This document shows, one piece after another, positions 50,221 through 62,185 of a stretch of 64,000 nt of DNA. Both the position numbers and the translations under genes were made by a program. The stretch lies in contig NZ_KB890430.1 in the NCBI RefSeq assembly GCF_000373105.1, positions 1 through 64,000 of the forward strand. The letters run 5' to 3'. The notes beneath the pieces were generated by a model. It was not told where the DNA came from. It did not search any database and saw only the letters and a list, made by a program, of their open reading frames with translations. How positions within the stretch are numbered: the first letter of the stretch is position 1; each line of letters starts with the position of its first letter. Source of the stretch: Neolewinella persica DSM 23188. GTDB taxonomy: Bacteria; Bacteroidota; Bacteroidia; Chitinophagales; Saprospiraceae.

Positions 50221-51030
50221 ATGCAAAATTTACCTCTCTACCAGGTTGATGCCTTTTCTGACCAATTATTTGGTGGCAACCCAGCAGCTGTTGTCCCCTT
50301 GCCACAATTCCTGCCGGACGAAGTCATGCAAAAAATTGCCGCTGAGAATAATTTATCAGAAACCGCGTTCGTCGTAGTTCGCGGGCCTGGGAAATTTGAT
50401 ATCCGGTGGTTTACCCCCACCATGGAGGTACGGTTATGTGGGCATGCTACATTAGCCTCAGCGCACATCATGTTTCATTCTGGTGGGCAACAATTTAAGA
50501 AGATGCACTTCCGTACCTGGGAGGCAGGAACCATCGTAGTTACCGCAAACGGGGCAGGTTCGTATTCAATGGATTTCCCGGCTGATATACCCAAAAAAGT
50601 TCGAGCGCCTAAGGGTCTGAAGGGTATCCTGGGCGGCCTTCAACCAGTGGAGGTTTATGCCGGTCTGGATGATTTGATGGTGGTATTAAAAAATCAAAAG
50701 CAGGTTAAAAACCTAACACCAAATTTCCCCATGTTGGCTTCCTTGAAAAAGCGGAGGGGCTTGTTGGTGACCGCAGCGGGTAAAAAGCATGATTTTGTCA
50801 GCAGGGGCTTTTTCCCGGCCTACGGTATTGATGAAGACCCGGTAACTGGTTCCGCACATACGCTTTTGACCCCTTACTGGGCAAAAAAATTAAAAAAGAA
50901 GCGGCTGGACGCCCGTCAGATTTCCGCCCGTGGCGGAAACCTAACCTGCGAACTAAAAGGAAAGAAGGTCCGGCTGACCGGTCAGGCCATCACCTACCTA
51001 TCCGGGCAGATCATGCTGGAGAATCTGTAA
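50221..51030 (+). CDS. PhzF family isomerase-like protein
   Basis: The 269-residue protein matches the PhzF/DapF-like fold: YQVDAFSDQLFGGNPAAVVPL at the start, ENNLSETAFVVV with the catalytic Glu, FTPTMEVRLCGHATLASAHI with the CGHATLA motif, and YGIDEDPVTGSAHTLLTPYW. PhzF isomerises 2,3-dihydro-3-hydroxyanthranilate in phenazine synthesis, but most family members lie outside such clusters and the substrate is unknown. No phenazine genes are present. Confidence 0.9.
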   Translation: MQNLPLYQVDAFSDQLFGGNPAAVVPLPQFLPDEVMQKIAAENNLSETAFVVVRGPGKFDIRWFTPTMEVRLCGHATLASAHIMFHSGGQQFKKMHFRTWEAGTIVVTANGAGSYSMDFPADIPKKVRAPKGLKGILGGLQPVEVYAGLDDLMVVLKNQKQVKNLTPNFPMLASLKKRRGLLVTAAGKKHDFVSRGFFPAYGIDEDPVTGSAHTLLTPYWAKKLKKKRLDARQISARGGNLTCELKGKKVRLTGQAITYLSGQIMLENL

Positions 51031-51194
51031 GCCTTAACTTAGCGTTTGCTAACGGTGTGTTTGCCTGATGACGTACTGATGGTTATCCCGCCAGCACGCT
51101 TCGCCTGATTCGTAAAAATCAAACCGTTTAAGGTGTGACTTTGCTGCTTTTTTCACCGTCTGAATGACGCATTTACTCTTGAACAGAACAACAC

Positions 51195-52679
51195 ATGACA
51201 CAACGTATTACTTTTCTCCTTCTGGCATTCTTGCTGGTTGCCAGTTTGCAGGCGCAAACGAAAGTTCAGCTGTCTATTCCGGACGTAATTGCCCCCGGGG
51301 GCGTTACCGAAATATGTGTGCCGATCATTGCTGATAGTTTCCCGAACATTGCCTCGTTGCAGTTTTCGATTGACTGGGACACCACCCAGGTAACTTTTAC
51401 TGAAGCCCGCCTTGGAGACAACCCACTCGGCCTTGATGACATGGCTGCGTCCATGCCAGAATCCAATATTTATTTGATCGCTTTTCTTACGCCCGGATTA
51501 GTCGGGATTACTCTTGAGCCAGGAACCGTAATTCTTGAGCTATGCTTCGACGTAACAATGGAAAGTGGTTCAACGCCTTTGAACTGGGATGCAGCCCTTC
51601 CCGGAGAGTTTGCCCAGGAAGGAACGATTGTTGCCTTTCCCGACACCTTACTCTCAGGAAGTATAAACTATGGTAGCAACGTCGCCACCACGATGTGGCC
51701 CGGGGACACAAATGACGATGGCCAGATAGACCATAAGGATCTTCTCAACATTGGCCTCATCCATGGAACCAGCGGCCCGGCCCGTACACCTCCGGGAGTT
51801 ACCTTTGAGGAGAAAGTGGCTCCGGCATGGCCCAATAGCTTTAACTCCGGCTTAAACCAGGCAAAAGTTGATTGTGATGGCAACGGCTTGATCGAAAGCC
51901 AGGATCTGACCTTAGTCGAAACCTACTATGGCCGGATCATTGATGGTCTCTGGGAACCTGGAAATGGTGCTTCCACCGGACAGGGACCAGCACTTGCCCT
52001 GGTTGGAGGTCCCATTAATTCCGGAGAACGTTCCACCCTTTCGGTGGCATTTGGGGAAAACAATGATCCTCTCGCAGTCGGTTACGGGATGGCTTTTGTC
52101 CTCAACTTCAATCCTGACCAAATTGACCTGAATACGATATCCGTCGACTTCGATGATTCCTATCTGGGAGAAGACCTGCTCACCATTGCCCGCCTGAGCC
52201 CGAATGAAAACGGCCGCCTGGAGATAGCCCTTAGCAGAAAGGACCAGGTCAACACAACCAACCCGGGCGGAGAGGTATGTAAGATCAGTTTTATCGCACT
52301 TGACAATGTCGACGGTGGAGATTACGACTTAACGTTTCAAATCGTCCCGGATACTTTCCTGTTAGCCGACCAGTCGTCTGCAGATATCCAAGGAAGTAAC
52401 ACCACCATTACCGTAATGGGAACTGTTGCCGTTCGGGAGCCGAACTGGGGAAGGGAATTGATCATTTTCCCCAATCCTTACACTGCTGGCCCGCTCAACA
52501 TCAGAGGTAATTTGCCTTCGCTGGATCGATTGGTCATCTTTGATGTAAACGGACAACGGGTACGCAGGCTGGCAGGTACAACACGAGATCTCGATCTTAG
52601 TGATTTATCCGCAGGTACTTACCTGCTTCAATTAGAAAAAGGAGCTGAAAAGGTGGTTCGGAAGATCATAAAGCAATAG
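51195..52679 (+). CDS. Secreted protein with cohesin-like domains, dockerin-like calcium segments and type IX sorting domain
   Basis: The 494-residue product has a Sec signal (ASLQAQ, cleavage about 21). A cohesin-like beta domain (about 22-155: IASLQFSIDWDTTQVTF, FLTPGLVGITLEPGTVILELCF) is followed by a segment with two calcium-loop motifs, DTNDDGQIDHKD and DCDGNGLIESQD, as in dockerins, then a second cohesin-like domain (about 275-400) and a C-terminal type IX sorting domain (REPNWGRELIIFPNPYTAGP, GTYLLQLEKGAEKVVRKII). It is likely surface-exposed or released. Cohesin and dockerin motifs in one chain suggest self-interaction; no cellulosome genes are nearby. Confidence 0.82.
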   Translation: MTQRITFLLLAFLLVASLQAQTKVQLSIPDVIAPGGVTEICVPIIADSFPNIASLQFSIDWDTTQVTFTEARLGDNPLGLDDMAASMPESNIYLIAFLTPGLVGITLEPGTVILELCFDVTMESGSTPLNWDAALPGEFAQEGTIVAFPDTLLSGSINYGSNVATTMWPGDTNDDGQIDHKDLLNIGLIHGTSGPARTPPGVTFEEKVAPAWPNSFNSGLNQAKVDCDGNGLIESQDLTLVETYYGRIIDGLWEPGNGASTGQGPALALVGGPINSGERSTLSVAFGENNDPLAVGYGMAFVLNFNPDQIDLNTISVDFDDSYLGEDLLTIARLSPNENGRLEIALSRKDQVNTTNPGGEVCKISFIALDNVDGGDYDLTFQIVPDTFLLADQSSADIQGSNTTITVMGTVAVREPNWGRELIIFPNPYTAGPLNIRGNLPSLDRLVIFDVNGQRVRRLAGTTRDLDLSDLSAGTYLLQLEKGAEKVVRKIIKQ

Positions 52680-52815
52680 AACGCAAGCTACCTTTAAACC
52701 ACTAAAAACCAGTAAATTAACCCTGGAATCAACCTTGTTTAAGGTAAGTATAACAGGTACCGTCAAACAATTTTTAACCGTTGCACCTTGTTAGAGCACT
52801 GAAAAGCAACCCATT

Positions 52816-53409
52816 ATGTTCTACAAAGTGCTTCTATTAGAAATAGTACTGATTGGAGGTATGATCAGCCTGAAAGTTCGCCAAACCAGCGAGGCACCTC
52901 CTTCGTCAGGTACTGAAGTGACGGTGTCCTCCAGAGCCAGCGAAGATCGGGCGACAGACTTACTCCCTACAGAAAAACCAAAGCCCGTAAGCACTATCCG
53001 TAGTGGCGAGCTCACCTTTCCCGTTGCGGGTCATGATACAGAGGACGTCATCTCCGTATTTGGAGATAAGCGCGGCAAACGCAGTCATGAAGGCATCGAT
53101 ATTAAAGCTCCCCGAGGGACTTATGTAGTCGCTACTACCAATGGGTTCGTTGAGCGAATCAAAGAAGGGGGATCGGGTGGTAAGCAGCTTTACCTGCGTG
53201 ATGCAAAGGGCCGGCTGTACTACTATGCCCACCTTGATTCGTGGGAGGTTGAAGAATTCGAACCGGTGGAAGCTGGGCAAATCCTGGGCACCGTCGGAGA
53301 TACAGGCAATGCCAAAAACACCACGCCTCACTTGCATTTCGAGGTGCTACATGGTAAAGACAAGGAAGCAATAGACCCCATGGAATATTGGGCCCCCACT
53401 TTTCCATAG
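52816..53409 (+). CDS. M23 family metallopeptidase (membrane-anchored)
   Basis: The 197-residue protein has an N-terminal hydrophobic anchor (VLLLEIVLIGGMISL) and an M23 LytM domain. Zinc ligands: His91 and Asp95 (SHEGIDI) and His174 (HLHFEV); His139 (YYYAHLDS) and His172 are catalytic. All active-site residues are present, so it can probably cleave peptidoglycan cross-bridges. The Ser/Thr/Glu-rich linker (25-65) would place the domain in the periplasm. Confidence 0.88.
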   Translation: MFYKVLLLEIVLIGGMISLKVRQTSEAPPSSGTEVTVSSRASEDRATDLLPTEKPKPVSTIRSGELTFPVAGHDTEDVISVFGDKRGKRSHEGIDIKAPRGTYVVATTNGFVERIKEGGSGGKQLYLRDAKGRLYYYAHLDSWEVEEFEPVEAGQILGTVGDTGNAKNTTPHLHFEVLHGKDKEAIDPMEYWAPTFP

Positions 53410-53439
53410 GGTTCCTTTTCTAAGTTTTGAAGCTTTAAT

Positions 53440-53507
53440 ATTCCCAAACCGTAAAGGTTTGAGGTACAGCTGACTTAAGAACAGCAGATGGCGCGGCCGC
53501 AGGTTCA
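53440..53507 (+). repeat. Intergenic repeat pair: CCGTAAAGG motif and solo GCGGCCGC end
   Basis: CCCAAACCGTAAAGGTTTGAGG (about 53442) recurs at 28190. GGCGCGGCCGCAGGTTCA (53490-53507) is a slightly changed element end followed by GGGAAAAGTTGATAAGGAGC. Nothing else is visible in the 53410-53582 gap. Confidence 0.7.
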
Positions 53508-53582
53508 GGGAAAAGTTGATAAGGAGCAATGATAAACCCTAGAGCGTGCCTGAAATTTCAGACAAGGTCTTAGTCGTCCTCA

Positions 53583-53819
53583 TTATTCTCCAACCTTGAT
53601 TCTAAGATCATAAGGCAGTTGAGAAAAAGCCATTCGAGCCATTTTCTCCAGTTCTTGCGGAGGTAATGCTTCTGGCTGCAGAGGTTCCTGACGAATACTA
53701 AGCGGAAGCACCTGGCCATCCAATTTGCCAAATCGAATCGCGATTCCTTTCCGGTTGTTGCGGACGATACAGGAAAGAACGTGCGCCCGAAAACGCTCGG
53801 GAAATTGACTTAAGTCCAT
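53583..53819 (-). CDS. Small protein of unknown function
   Basis: The 78-residue product has no signal peptide. It contains FPERFRAHVLSCIVRNNRKGIAIRFGKLDGQ and ends LPPQELEKMARMAFSQLPYDLRIKVGE-type, a mix of helix and strand that could be a small binding protein. It lies 27 bp downstream of the aspartic protease gene on the same strand and may be co-transcribed. No family recognised. Confidence 0.55.
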   Translation of the reverse strand: MDLSQFPERFRAHVLSCIVRNNRKGIAIRFGKLDGQVLPLSIRQEPLQPEALPPQELEKMARMAFSQLPYDLRIKVGE

Positions 53820-53846
53820 TAGTGAAGAATTGCGGGGAATCCCAGG

Positions 53847-54800
53847 TTACCAAAAATAAAGTTTCCGCCGCCGATAATCAATACTAACAACGTAATCATG
53901 TAAAAATGCCGAACCGATGATCCCCGAAATTGGTGCTCCCGATGACGATTGAAGATGGGTAAGGTCCATACTCACAAAGGAGATGTCCTCCAGTTTTGCA
54001 GGGTCAACAATGCTAAGTTCAGGGATGGTTACCACACTGTTCATTGAGCTGTTTCCATCGAGCCCCTGGATATTCATCTCCTCACCACTAGCCCGCAAAA
54101 GCGACTTGTAGCCTTCGTCAATGATATTGACACCGGCTCCGGTATCGATGGCAAAACGTAGTTTACGCTTTCCGATTTTAACGGTGATGACCGGAAGGTG
54201 GTCCACAAAATCGAATTTCAGGACCTTGCGGGGTTCCTGGCCCTTATGCAAGGGATGTTTGACGGATTTTCGTAATTGGAACTTGCCATCAGGAAAATTG
54301 ATGCGTAGCTCTTTATTATCCAACAAGTCATGGCCGACGAATCCGTCAATGGTTTGTCCTGTTCTTTGCTCCATTGAGCGTAGATCGAGTGCAAGCGCCC
54401 AGCGCTTACCAAGGTTACGACCACCGATTTCAAACGATTCTACCATCTGATTGGTCAGGGCAACACTCCCTCCAGTAGCAACTCCCGCCGGAGCCGGATG
54501 CCCCTTCACATCTTTGCCCCGATTATTCAATAGTAAAGAAGGGGCGCCGGTGTCCAGGACGAAATTACCGGTCTGGCCATCAATACGAGCAGGAAAAAAA
54601 ATCAGGTTCCGGGTAAGGTTAAATGGTTGCTCAGCAATGTCCGCATAATCGGTATTAGCTGTCCGCTCAACACTGAACGGTGCTTTCAAAACGGACACTG
54701 CATCCTGCGTCCGCGCCGAAAAAATACATAGTATAACCACCAGCACTGAGCAGTAGTACCTATTTATATGCCCCGACTTGCCGATATGATGGCTTAACAT
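53847..54800 (-). CDS. Two-lobed retropepsin-like aspartic protease, exported
   Basis: The 317-residue protein starts with a signal-like hydrophobic segment (YCSVLVVILCIFSA). Two aspartic protease motifs are visible: GNFVLDTGAPSLLLN (first lobe) and LRFAIDTGAGVNIID (second lobe), separated by ~125 residues, each followed by a Gly/hydrophobic region (DGFVGHDLLDN, SGIIGSAFLHDY). Both catalytic Asp lie in one chain, as in pepsins, but each lobe has the retropepsin-like length. Likely periplasmic or outer-membrane-facing. Substrate unknown. Confidence 0.85.
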   Translation of the reverse strand: MLSHHIGKSGHINRYYCSVLVVILCIFSARTQDAVSVLKAPFSVERTANTDYADIAEQPFNLTRNLIFFPARIDGQTGNFVLDTGAPSLLLNNRGKDVKGHPAPAGVATGGSVALTNQMVESFEIGGRNLGKRWALALDLRSMEQRTGQTIDGFVGHDLLDNKELRINFPDGKFQLRKSVKHPLHKGQEPRKVLKFDFVDHLPVITVKIGKRKLRFAIDTGAGVNIIDEGYKSLLRASGEEMNIQGLDGNSSMNSVVTIPELSIVDPAKLEDISFVSMDLTHLQSSSGAPISGIIGSAFLHDYVVSIDYRRRKLYFW

Positions 54801-54966
54801 TGCAACTGATTAACAAACGCTAAAGTAACACCTAATTTACATTAAATTAACATTGGACGTGTTTTTAACAGTGGGACTTCTGATAACGGCTTAATCTTTT
54901 TCTAAAGTCCGGAGGAAAAGTATTTCAAATAGCTGTCGAAACATTAGGCTTGGCCGATATATGTGC

Positions 54967-54974
54967 TACCTTTG
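54967..54974 (+). promoter_or_regulatory. -7 element TACCTTTG before pyrG
   Basis: Full match to TAnnTTTG, 19 bp before the ATG. A TTG at 54950-54952 is only 14 bp upstream, shorter than usual for the -33 box. Confidence 0.5.
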
Positions 54975-54984
54975 TTTCCCGTAA

Positions 54985-56616
<1,632 letters not shown>

Positions 56617-56796
56617 TACAGAAAGCCGGAGCGTCGGACGATATTAAACAGCCCTAATATATGCTGTTATTTCCAACAGGAAATATACATTCAGGGCAAC
56701 ACTGAGCAGAGAGCGGTATACTAAGAGAAGAGAATTAGAACCTGAAGAGCGCTAAAGAATGAGCTTTATGGTGGCACCGTGTTCATTTCTTTGTTG

Positions 56797-56804
56797 TAAA
56801 TTTG
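56797..56804 (+). promoter_or_regulatory. -7 element TAAATTTG before the sigma54 activator gene
   Basis: Match to TAnnTTTG, 78 bp upstream of the ATG at 56883. No -33 box at the usual distance. Confidence 0.4.
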
Positions 56805-56882
56805 ATACGTACTCGTACCTGAAATCTGCTCGCTTTATCATTCTTTTTTGTTTGAGGGCTGTTAATTTTTACCTACCGCTTT

Positions 56883-58661
56883 ATGGAAGCCCAGTTATCT
56901 CGGCTACTACATATTGTTCAGTTGCCTGCTTTTTTAGCATCAACCAGTTCGGAGCTTCTTTATCTCAACGACGAGATGAAGCGGTTGATCGGGGGTGAAA
57001 ATTCTGCACGCCAGAGGAGTTTGGTTGGTCTTGGCATTTTTAACAATCAAGCAGAGTTTCGGGGATTTATAAAGGGTTTTACTACCGTAGGGCCTGTGCA
57101 ACGCGTTAGCTTACCTGCTACCCGATTGCGGAATAATAGTCATACGATCTGGCTTAATGCGGTTTACATAAAAGAGGTTGATATTGTCTTTTGCACCATT
57201 TCTATTAAGGACAAAGACTTACCCGAGGTAGTAGTTAATGCGGAGCATCCATTTGCTTATCTTGAGAATCTGCCGCCACTGGTGTTAATGGTGAATGGGA
57301 AGGGACAAACAAGTTACCTGAATTTTGCGGCTCAACGGATTCTTTGCCCGGCCGAAGCCGATGGGAAAGATATCGAATTGAACATGAGCGCGATTGACAC
57401 TGAATTTTCTGAAGTTTCCTGGCGTCATCGATTAAAGGTTGCGCGCGAAAAAGGTTGTGCTAAATACGAAACTCAGTTTATACGTCGCGATGGGAAACTT
57501 CTGTCCGTGGAAGTAGAGATTTGTGACGTAAAAGGATATCCGGTTCATTCAGCCATGTTGGTGGCTACGGATATTTCGGACCGTAGAAAATTGGAACAGG
57601 AGTTGCGGTCCGCCCAATTAGAGCTAAGTACTTTAGCAAGCGAACGTGCTCGCGACAAGGAGTTCCTTAAGGACCAATTCAGGCAGTCAAACAAATTAGA
57701 AAAGACGTTAAGTAAAAACTCAAGCTACCGACGGGTAATTGAGCAGATTAAAAAAGTAGCCCCTACTGATTCTACTGTTTTGATCATGGGAGAGACGGGT
57801 ACGGGCAAAGAACTTGCGGCGCGTGCTATCCACGCCGGCAGTCACCGTTTCAATGAGCCCATGGTTATTGTTAACTGCGGAGCTTTGCCGCGAGAACTTA
57901 TTGAGAGTGAGTTGTTCGGATTTCGGAAAGGGGCGTTTACGGGTGCGATTCGCGACCAGGCAGGCCGTTTTGAACTTGCTGACAGGGGAACACTTTTTCT
58001 CGACGAGATTGGAGAGATGCCACTTGAATTACAGACGCGACTGCTTCGCTTTCTGCAGGAGGGTGAATTCACGCCAGTAGGAGGAAGTGAGCCTATTTAT
58101 GTGGATGTCAGGATCATTGCCGCAACGAATCGAAACCTCGAAGCAATGGTAAAAAAAGGAAAATTCAGATCCGATCTTTTCTTTCGGTTGAATGTCTTTC
58201 CGATCTACAACCCACCGTTGAGGGAACGAAGGGAGGATATTCCCTTGTTGATCGATCATTTCATCCAGAAACACGGGCGGCGCTTGAATACCCAGGTTGA
58301 AGGAGTACACCCTACTATGCTTGATCAACTTATGCAAAATCCATTCTACGGCAATATCAGGGAGCTGGAAAATATCGTTGAGCGCGCACTCATCACTAGC
58401 GAAGGAAGGTTACTACGCTTAGATTGGAGCATACTTCCCCAGGTTTCATCAGGAGTTTCGAAGGAAGGTCAAAAATCGTCAGCGCAGATTGATTTGCCTG
58501 TGGCTGATTCGACATTGGATGAAATGCAAAAGAACTACATTGAGGCCATCCTCCGTAAAACGGGCGGTAAGGTTAGCGGAAAGGGTGGTGCAGCAGAAAT
58601 TTTGGGACTTAAACCCCAGACGTTGTTTTCCAAAATCAGAAAGCTGGGGGTCAAACGGTAA
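56883..58661 (+). CDS. PAS-domain sigma54-dependent transcriptional activator
   Basis: The 592-residue protein activates sigma54 promoters. The N-terminal ~240 residues contain one or two PAS-like sensor domains (ending [25 protein letters not shown]), a coiled coil, then the AAA+ domain with Walker [24 protein letters not shown] (GAFTGA loop that contacts sigma54), Walker [13 protein letters not shown] and [16 protein letters not shown]. The C-terminus has a Fis-type HTH ([27 protein letters not shown]). There is no receiver domain, so signals reach it through PAS. It converges on the CheB-CheR-PAS gene with a 5-bp gap. Confidence 0.92.
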   Translation: MEAQLSRLLHIVQLPAFLASTSSELLYLNDEMKRLIGGENSARQRSLVGLGIFNNQAEFRGFIKGFTTVGPVQRVSLPATRLRNNSHTIWLNAVYIKEVDIVFCTISIKDKDLPEVVVNAEHPFAYLENLPPLVLMVNGKGQTSYLNFAAQRILCPAEADGKDIELNMSAIDTEFSEVSWRHRLKVAREKGCAKYETQFIRRDGKLLSVEVEICDVKGYPVHSAMLVATDISDRRKLEQELRSAQLELSTLASERARDKEFLKDQFRQSNKLEKTLSKNSSYRRVIEQIKKVAPTDSTVLIMGETGTGKELAARAIHAGSHRFNEPMVIVNCGALPRELIESELFGFRKGAFTGAIRDQAGRFELADRGTLFLDEIGEMPLELQTRLLRFLQEGEFTPVGGSEPIYVDVRIIAATNRNLEAMVKKGKFRSDLFFRLNVFPIYNPPLRERREDIPLLIDHFIQKHGRRLNTQVEGVHPTMLDQLMQNPFYGNIRELENIVERALITSEGRLLRLDWSILPQVSSGVSKEGQKSSAQIDLPVADSTLDEMQKNYIEAILRKTGGKVSGKGGAAEILGLKPQTLFSKIRKLGVKR

Positions 58662-58666
58662 CTGGG

Positions 58667-61600
58667 TTACTTTTCCGGGGTACCTTCATCCATGTTTGTA
58701 ACAGTTACGCAAATGATTTCTCCACCGGAAATTACCGGTTCGTAGGCTACGGCCAGGGAGTCGCCGTATCCCGAAATTGTCAAATCCTCTTTTTGATAGA
58801 CGACTACTTCACGATAGCTACCATTTTCAATTCTCGATAGGGCCTCTTTTATCAATTCCCATCCGCTTTCGGTCAGAAATTCCCTGATGTTTTTCTGAAT
58901 GAAATCCTCGGGACCTTTGTATGGTTCGTGGCTTTTATTGAGGTCGAGAATATTGCCATCCAGGTCCATTAGGCCGGCCTGGGTCTCGGTTGCACGCAGC
59001 CGTTTCCGGTATTGTTCCAGCAGCGTCAAAGTGTTTTGCAGCTCGATCACCTCGGAGGAGACATCCCGCATAATCAGAATGGCTTGGTCTTCCCGACTGC
59101 CATGCGAACCATTGGTTCTGGCGGGATTAGGGATGAAGGTGATTTCAGCGTACACGGCCGATTCCCCCTCACCACTTATTTTTATTTTTTCCGTTATAGC
59201 AACCTTTTCGTCAAAAACACTACGCAGGGCATTATGAAACTTCAACTGTTCCACATCATCCTCTATCACGTCTACGATGTAGGCACCCAAAAGATTCTCT
59301 ACCGGAACATCAGGAGATATCCAACGATTGATTTGCTCAATACGAGCGCGCTGACTGACCAGCGCAATGGAATTTTCCGAATAGTTGAGCAAGACTTCAT
59401 ACTTCGCTGCGGTTTCACTAAGTTCTTGCCTTGCTTCCACCAACTCGTTGATGTCGATAAAAGTAATAATAAGGCCGATACCTTCGTCTTTGTCGGGGAT
59501 TAAATGGGGCAGTATGCGAAGCAGGTAATGGCGTCCACTGCTATCAATGATTTCTTCTTCGTAGCGTTGCCTTGTGTCGAGGACCTGACGGCAGTTATCA
59601 GTTAAATGAAGGTCGGTGAAGGAACTGGAGAAGGCAGAAAGAGGACGGCTGATGTCCGTTTCGTGGAGATCGAACTGACGCCGAATGCTGGGGGTAAAGC
59701 GCCGGATAATCATATCTCTGTCAAGGAAAATCGTTCCTATTTCGGTGCTTTCCAAGAGTTGATTGATGTCATTGTTGAGGGTTTTCAGCTGTTCGTTCTT
59801 GAACTGCATTTCCTGGTTGACCGTATATAATTCTTCGTTGACGCTTTGAAGCTCTTCATTGGTGCTCTGCATTTCCTCGTTAGAGGCCAGAAGTTCCCGG
59901 TTACTTGTCTGGAGTTCTTCATTGGTTGCTTCCAGTTCGGTGAGTAGCTTGCGGGCCCGTTGCTCGGAAAGGATGAGTCGTTCCTCCAAAGTGTGAATTC
60001 TCCGCTGAAGTAGTTGGTCTGCTTTTAGCGGCTTTCCAGGATTTTCATCTTCGCTCAAAAGTGTTTTTGGAGAGATCTGGATCATCACTAATTTACCCGG
60101 GTAGCTGTCAAGTTCAACCTGACTAAGCATTGCTTGGTAGGTAATCCCCTTTATATCAAGTGCATCAACGCTAATTTCACTATTGGCGTCTTGATTCTCT
60201 GAGCTGAATAGGGCGTCTATTCCTGCCCGGAGAAGGGTTACAGTATTGTTATCCAGGACCTTATCAAGGACAAATTCCGTGTGGAATTTAGGAAAGTGAA
60301 GAACAGCGTCGAGGTTGCCATTTATGTACGCAATTTCAAAAGCTTGATTTAAAAACAAGCAGGCGGGTGCATACTGACCAGCGAGGTATTGTGCGAACTC
60401 ATCGAAATTGCTGGCCCGATAGTTTTCTCTTGAAGAAACCTGGTTAATGATGTTGTCTTCCATGCCTACATTGTTTTCGCGTGCTGCTATGGATAGCCGT
60501 GACCTTTTGCTCAAGTCTAAATGCCGTTTTTCTATCGGCCGGGGGGTGAATATCTTCCAACGGCGGTCTATGCTTGAAAAAGCCTGTTGCATCCGCCCCA
60601 GGCTTTCGCTCGGACCCAGCATCATGAATCCTTCAGGATTGAGCGAGAAGTGAAAATTAGACAGGATTCCTGCTTGTGCCGCAGCGTCTATATAAATCAG
60701 AAAGTTCCGACAGCTGAGAAAATCGATATGAATAAAGGGAGGGTCAGTAAGGAGGTTTTGAATGGCGAAGAGAATTTTCTCTCTCAGCCTCGGAACTACC
60801 CGGTACCCCCCATGGGTGTGCTGTAGGTATTTTTTTAAATAACGTTCGGGGATATCCGCAAAAATGTTCTCTTGATAAAAGCCTTCTCCGGCGACTTTGA
60901 TCGCTTTGGGATCGACGTCGGAAGCTAGAATCTTATAATCTAAGCCTTTACCGTGCACCGATAAATAATCGTCAAGCACCATTGCGATAGAGTAAGCTTC
61001 CTCCCCCGTACTACAGGCCGGTACCCAGATACGCAGCGGTCGGTCGGGGACGGCCGAAGCCACCAGTTGAGGCAACACTTTTCGCTCGATCAATTCAAAC
61101 GCCTGGGGGTCACGAAAAAAACGGGTTACGCCAATCAGAAAGCTTTGGGCAAGAATTTGTAGTTCTTCTTCTTTGCTGTCCAGTAGTTCCAGATAATCGG
61201 TAGGTTGATCGATCATGTGGATCAACAATCGCTTTTCAATTCGGCGCCTGATGGTTGAGGGGCGGTAGTGACTAAAATCCATCGTCAACCCTTCGTTGAT
61301 TCGGCGAATGATTTCCGCAATGAACCCTTCAAATTCCGGCTGAGCCAACTCCTGAAAAACTTTCACCTGGTTAGGACCGGGCTCCCGGAGAGCGATGGAG
61401 GTAATGGTCTGAGCCAATTCTTTTGGCGAGCCGATATAGTCCGCTACCTCGAAGCGTATGGCAGCGGCCGGCATACCAGAGAACTGAGCAGAATGAGGAG
61501 ATTGCACCAAAACGATGCCACCGCTCTCCTTAACGGCCTTTAAGCCGCGGCTTCCGTCGGACCCCATTCCGGAAAGAATAACGGCAATACCGTAACTTTC

Positions 61601-61984
61601 CTGATCAACGGCAAGGGAAAGTAAAAAATGGTCTATCGGGAGGTAAACATAATCGTTCTCTTGCTCTCTTGGACTAAGAAGAAGCCTACCTTTCTTGACG
61701 GTAAGCTCTTTGTCGGCAGGACGGATATATACGGTGTTAGGTCTGGGGGCAGTGTCTTCCCGTAAGAAAGTCACCTTCATTTCCGTGGCACGACTGAGAA
61801 TTACCGCAAGATTACTGTCGTAGTCGATGCTTAAATGCTGGACGATGACAAAAGCAAGCCCCGTGTCACTTGGCAGTGTACCGAGCAACGATTCGATGGC
61901 TTGGAGCCCTCCGGCGGAAGCTCCGATACCGACAATGCGGGTATTATCTTGCAATGGGTTGATAAGCTTATTTGAAAAAATCAA
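58667..61984 (-). CDS. CheB-CheR-PAS fusion protein
   Basis: The 1105-residue protein fuses a CheB-type methylesterase (1-200: GASAGG Ser23, VQHLS His50, SGMGSDGSRG Asp143), a CheR-type methyltransferase (about 205-480: ITRFFRDPQAFELIE, VWVPACSTGEEAYSIAMVLD-like SAM motif I, ILASDVDPKAI), a Ser/Asn-rich coiled coil (LEATNEELQTSNRELL, SNEEMQSTNEELQSVNEEL) and PAS domains (LLESTEIGTIFLDRDMIIRR, TFIDINELVEARQEL). Such CheB/CheR/PAS proteins act as hybrid signalling proteins in non-chemotactic and chemotactic contexts. No CheA, CheW or receptor gene is in view, so its partner is unknown. It faces the sigma54 activator gene tail to tail. Confidence 0.9.
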   Translation of the reverse strand: MIFSNKLINPLQDNTRIVGIGASAGGLQAIESLLGTLPSDTGLAFVIVQHLSIDYDSNLAVILSRATEMKVTFLREDTAPRPNTVYIRPADKELTVKKGRLLLSPREQENDYVYLPIDHFLLSLAVDQESYGIAVILSGMGSDGSRGLKAVKESGGIVLVQSPHSAQFSGMPAAAIRFEVADYIGSPKELAQTITSIALREPGPNQVKVFQELAQPEFEGFIAEIIRRINEGLTMDFSHYRPSTIRRRIEKRLLIHMIDQPTDYLELLDSKEEELQILAQSFLIGVTRFFRDPQAFELIERKVLPQLVASAVPDRPLRIWVPACSTGEEAYSIAMVLDDYLSVHGKGLDYKILASDVDPKAIKVAGEGFYQENIFADIPERYLKKYLQHTHGGYRVVPRLREKILFAIQNLLTDPPFIHIDFLSCRNFLIYIDAAAQAGILSNFHFSLNPEGFMMLGPSESLGRMQQAFSSIDRRWKIFTPRPIEKRHLDLSKRSRLSIAARENNVGMEDNIINQVSSRENYRASNFDEFAQYLAGQYAPACLFLNQAFEIAYINGNLDAVLHFPKFHTEFVLDKVLDNNTVTLLRAGIDALFSSENQDANSEISVDALDIKGITYQAMLSQVELDSYPGKLVMIQISPKTLLSEDENPGKPLKADQLLQRRIHTLEERLILSEQRARKLLTELEATNEELQTSNRELLASNEEMQSTNEELQSVNEELYTVNQEMQFKNEQLKTLNNDINQLLESTEIGTIFLDRDMIIRRFTPSIRRQFDLHETDISRPLSAFSSSFTDLHLTDNCRQVLDTRQRYEEEIIDSSGRHYLLRILPHLIPDKDEGIGLIITFIDINELVEARQELSETAAKYEVLLNYSENSIALVSQRARIEQINRWISPDVPVENLLGAYIVDVIEDDVEQLKFHNALRSVFDEKVAITEKIKISGEGESAVYAEITFIPNPARTNGSHGSREDQAILIMRDVSSEVIELQNTLTLLEQYRKRLRATETQAGLMDLDGNILDLNKSHEPYKGPEDFIQKNIREFLTESGWELIKEALSRIENGSYREVVVYQKEDLTISGYGDSLAVAYEPVISGGEIICVTVTNMDEGTPEK

Positions 61985-62185
61985 AAGCCAATATATGAGT
62001 CAGGAGAAAGAAACACAGTATTGGATCAGGAACTATTAATGGCTAAGCTTGAAAATGGTTGACGGTGGGGCAGACTGCTAAAATTTCACACCAGTCAGAA
62101 AATATGATAATTCGTCCGTCTCACTAATCGTCAACCGTAATTTCACAAACTATTTTTCAGGGTTAATGTAGAGGCAAGGTCGTTT
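61985..62185. other. Gap without recognisable features
   Basis: About 200 bases upstream of the CheB-CheR-PAS gene, with no ORF or hairpin of note. It should hold the promoter for that gene, but no TAnnTTTG was found with confidence. Confidence 0.4.
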
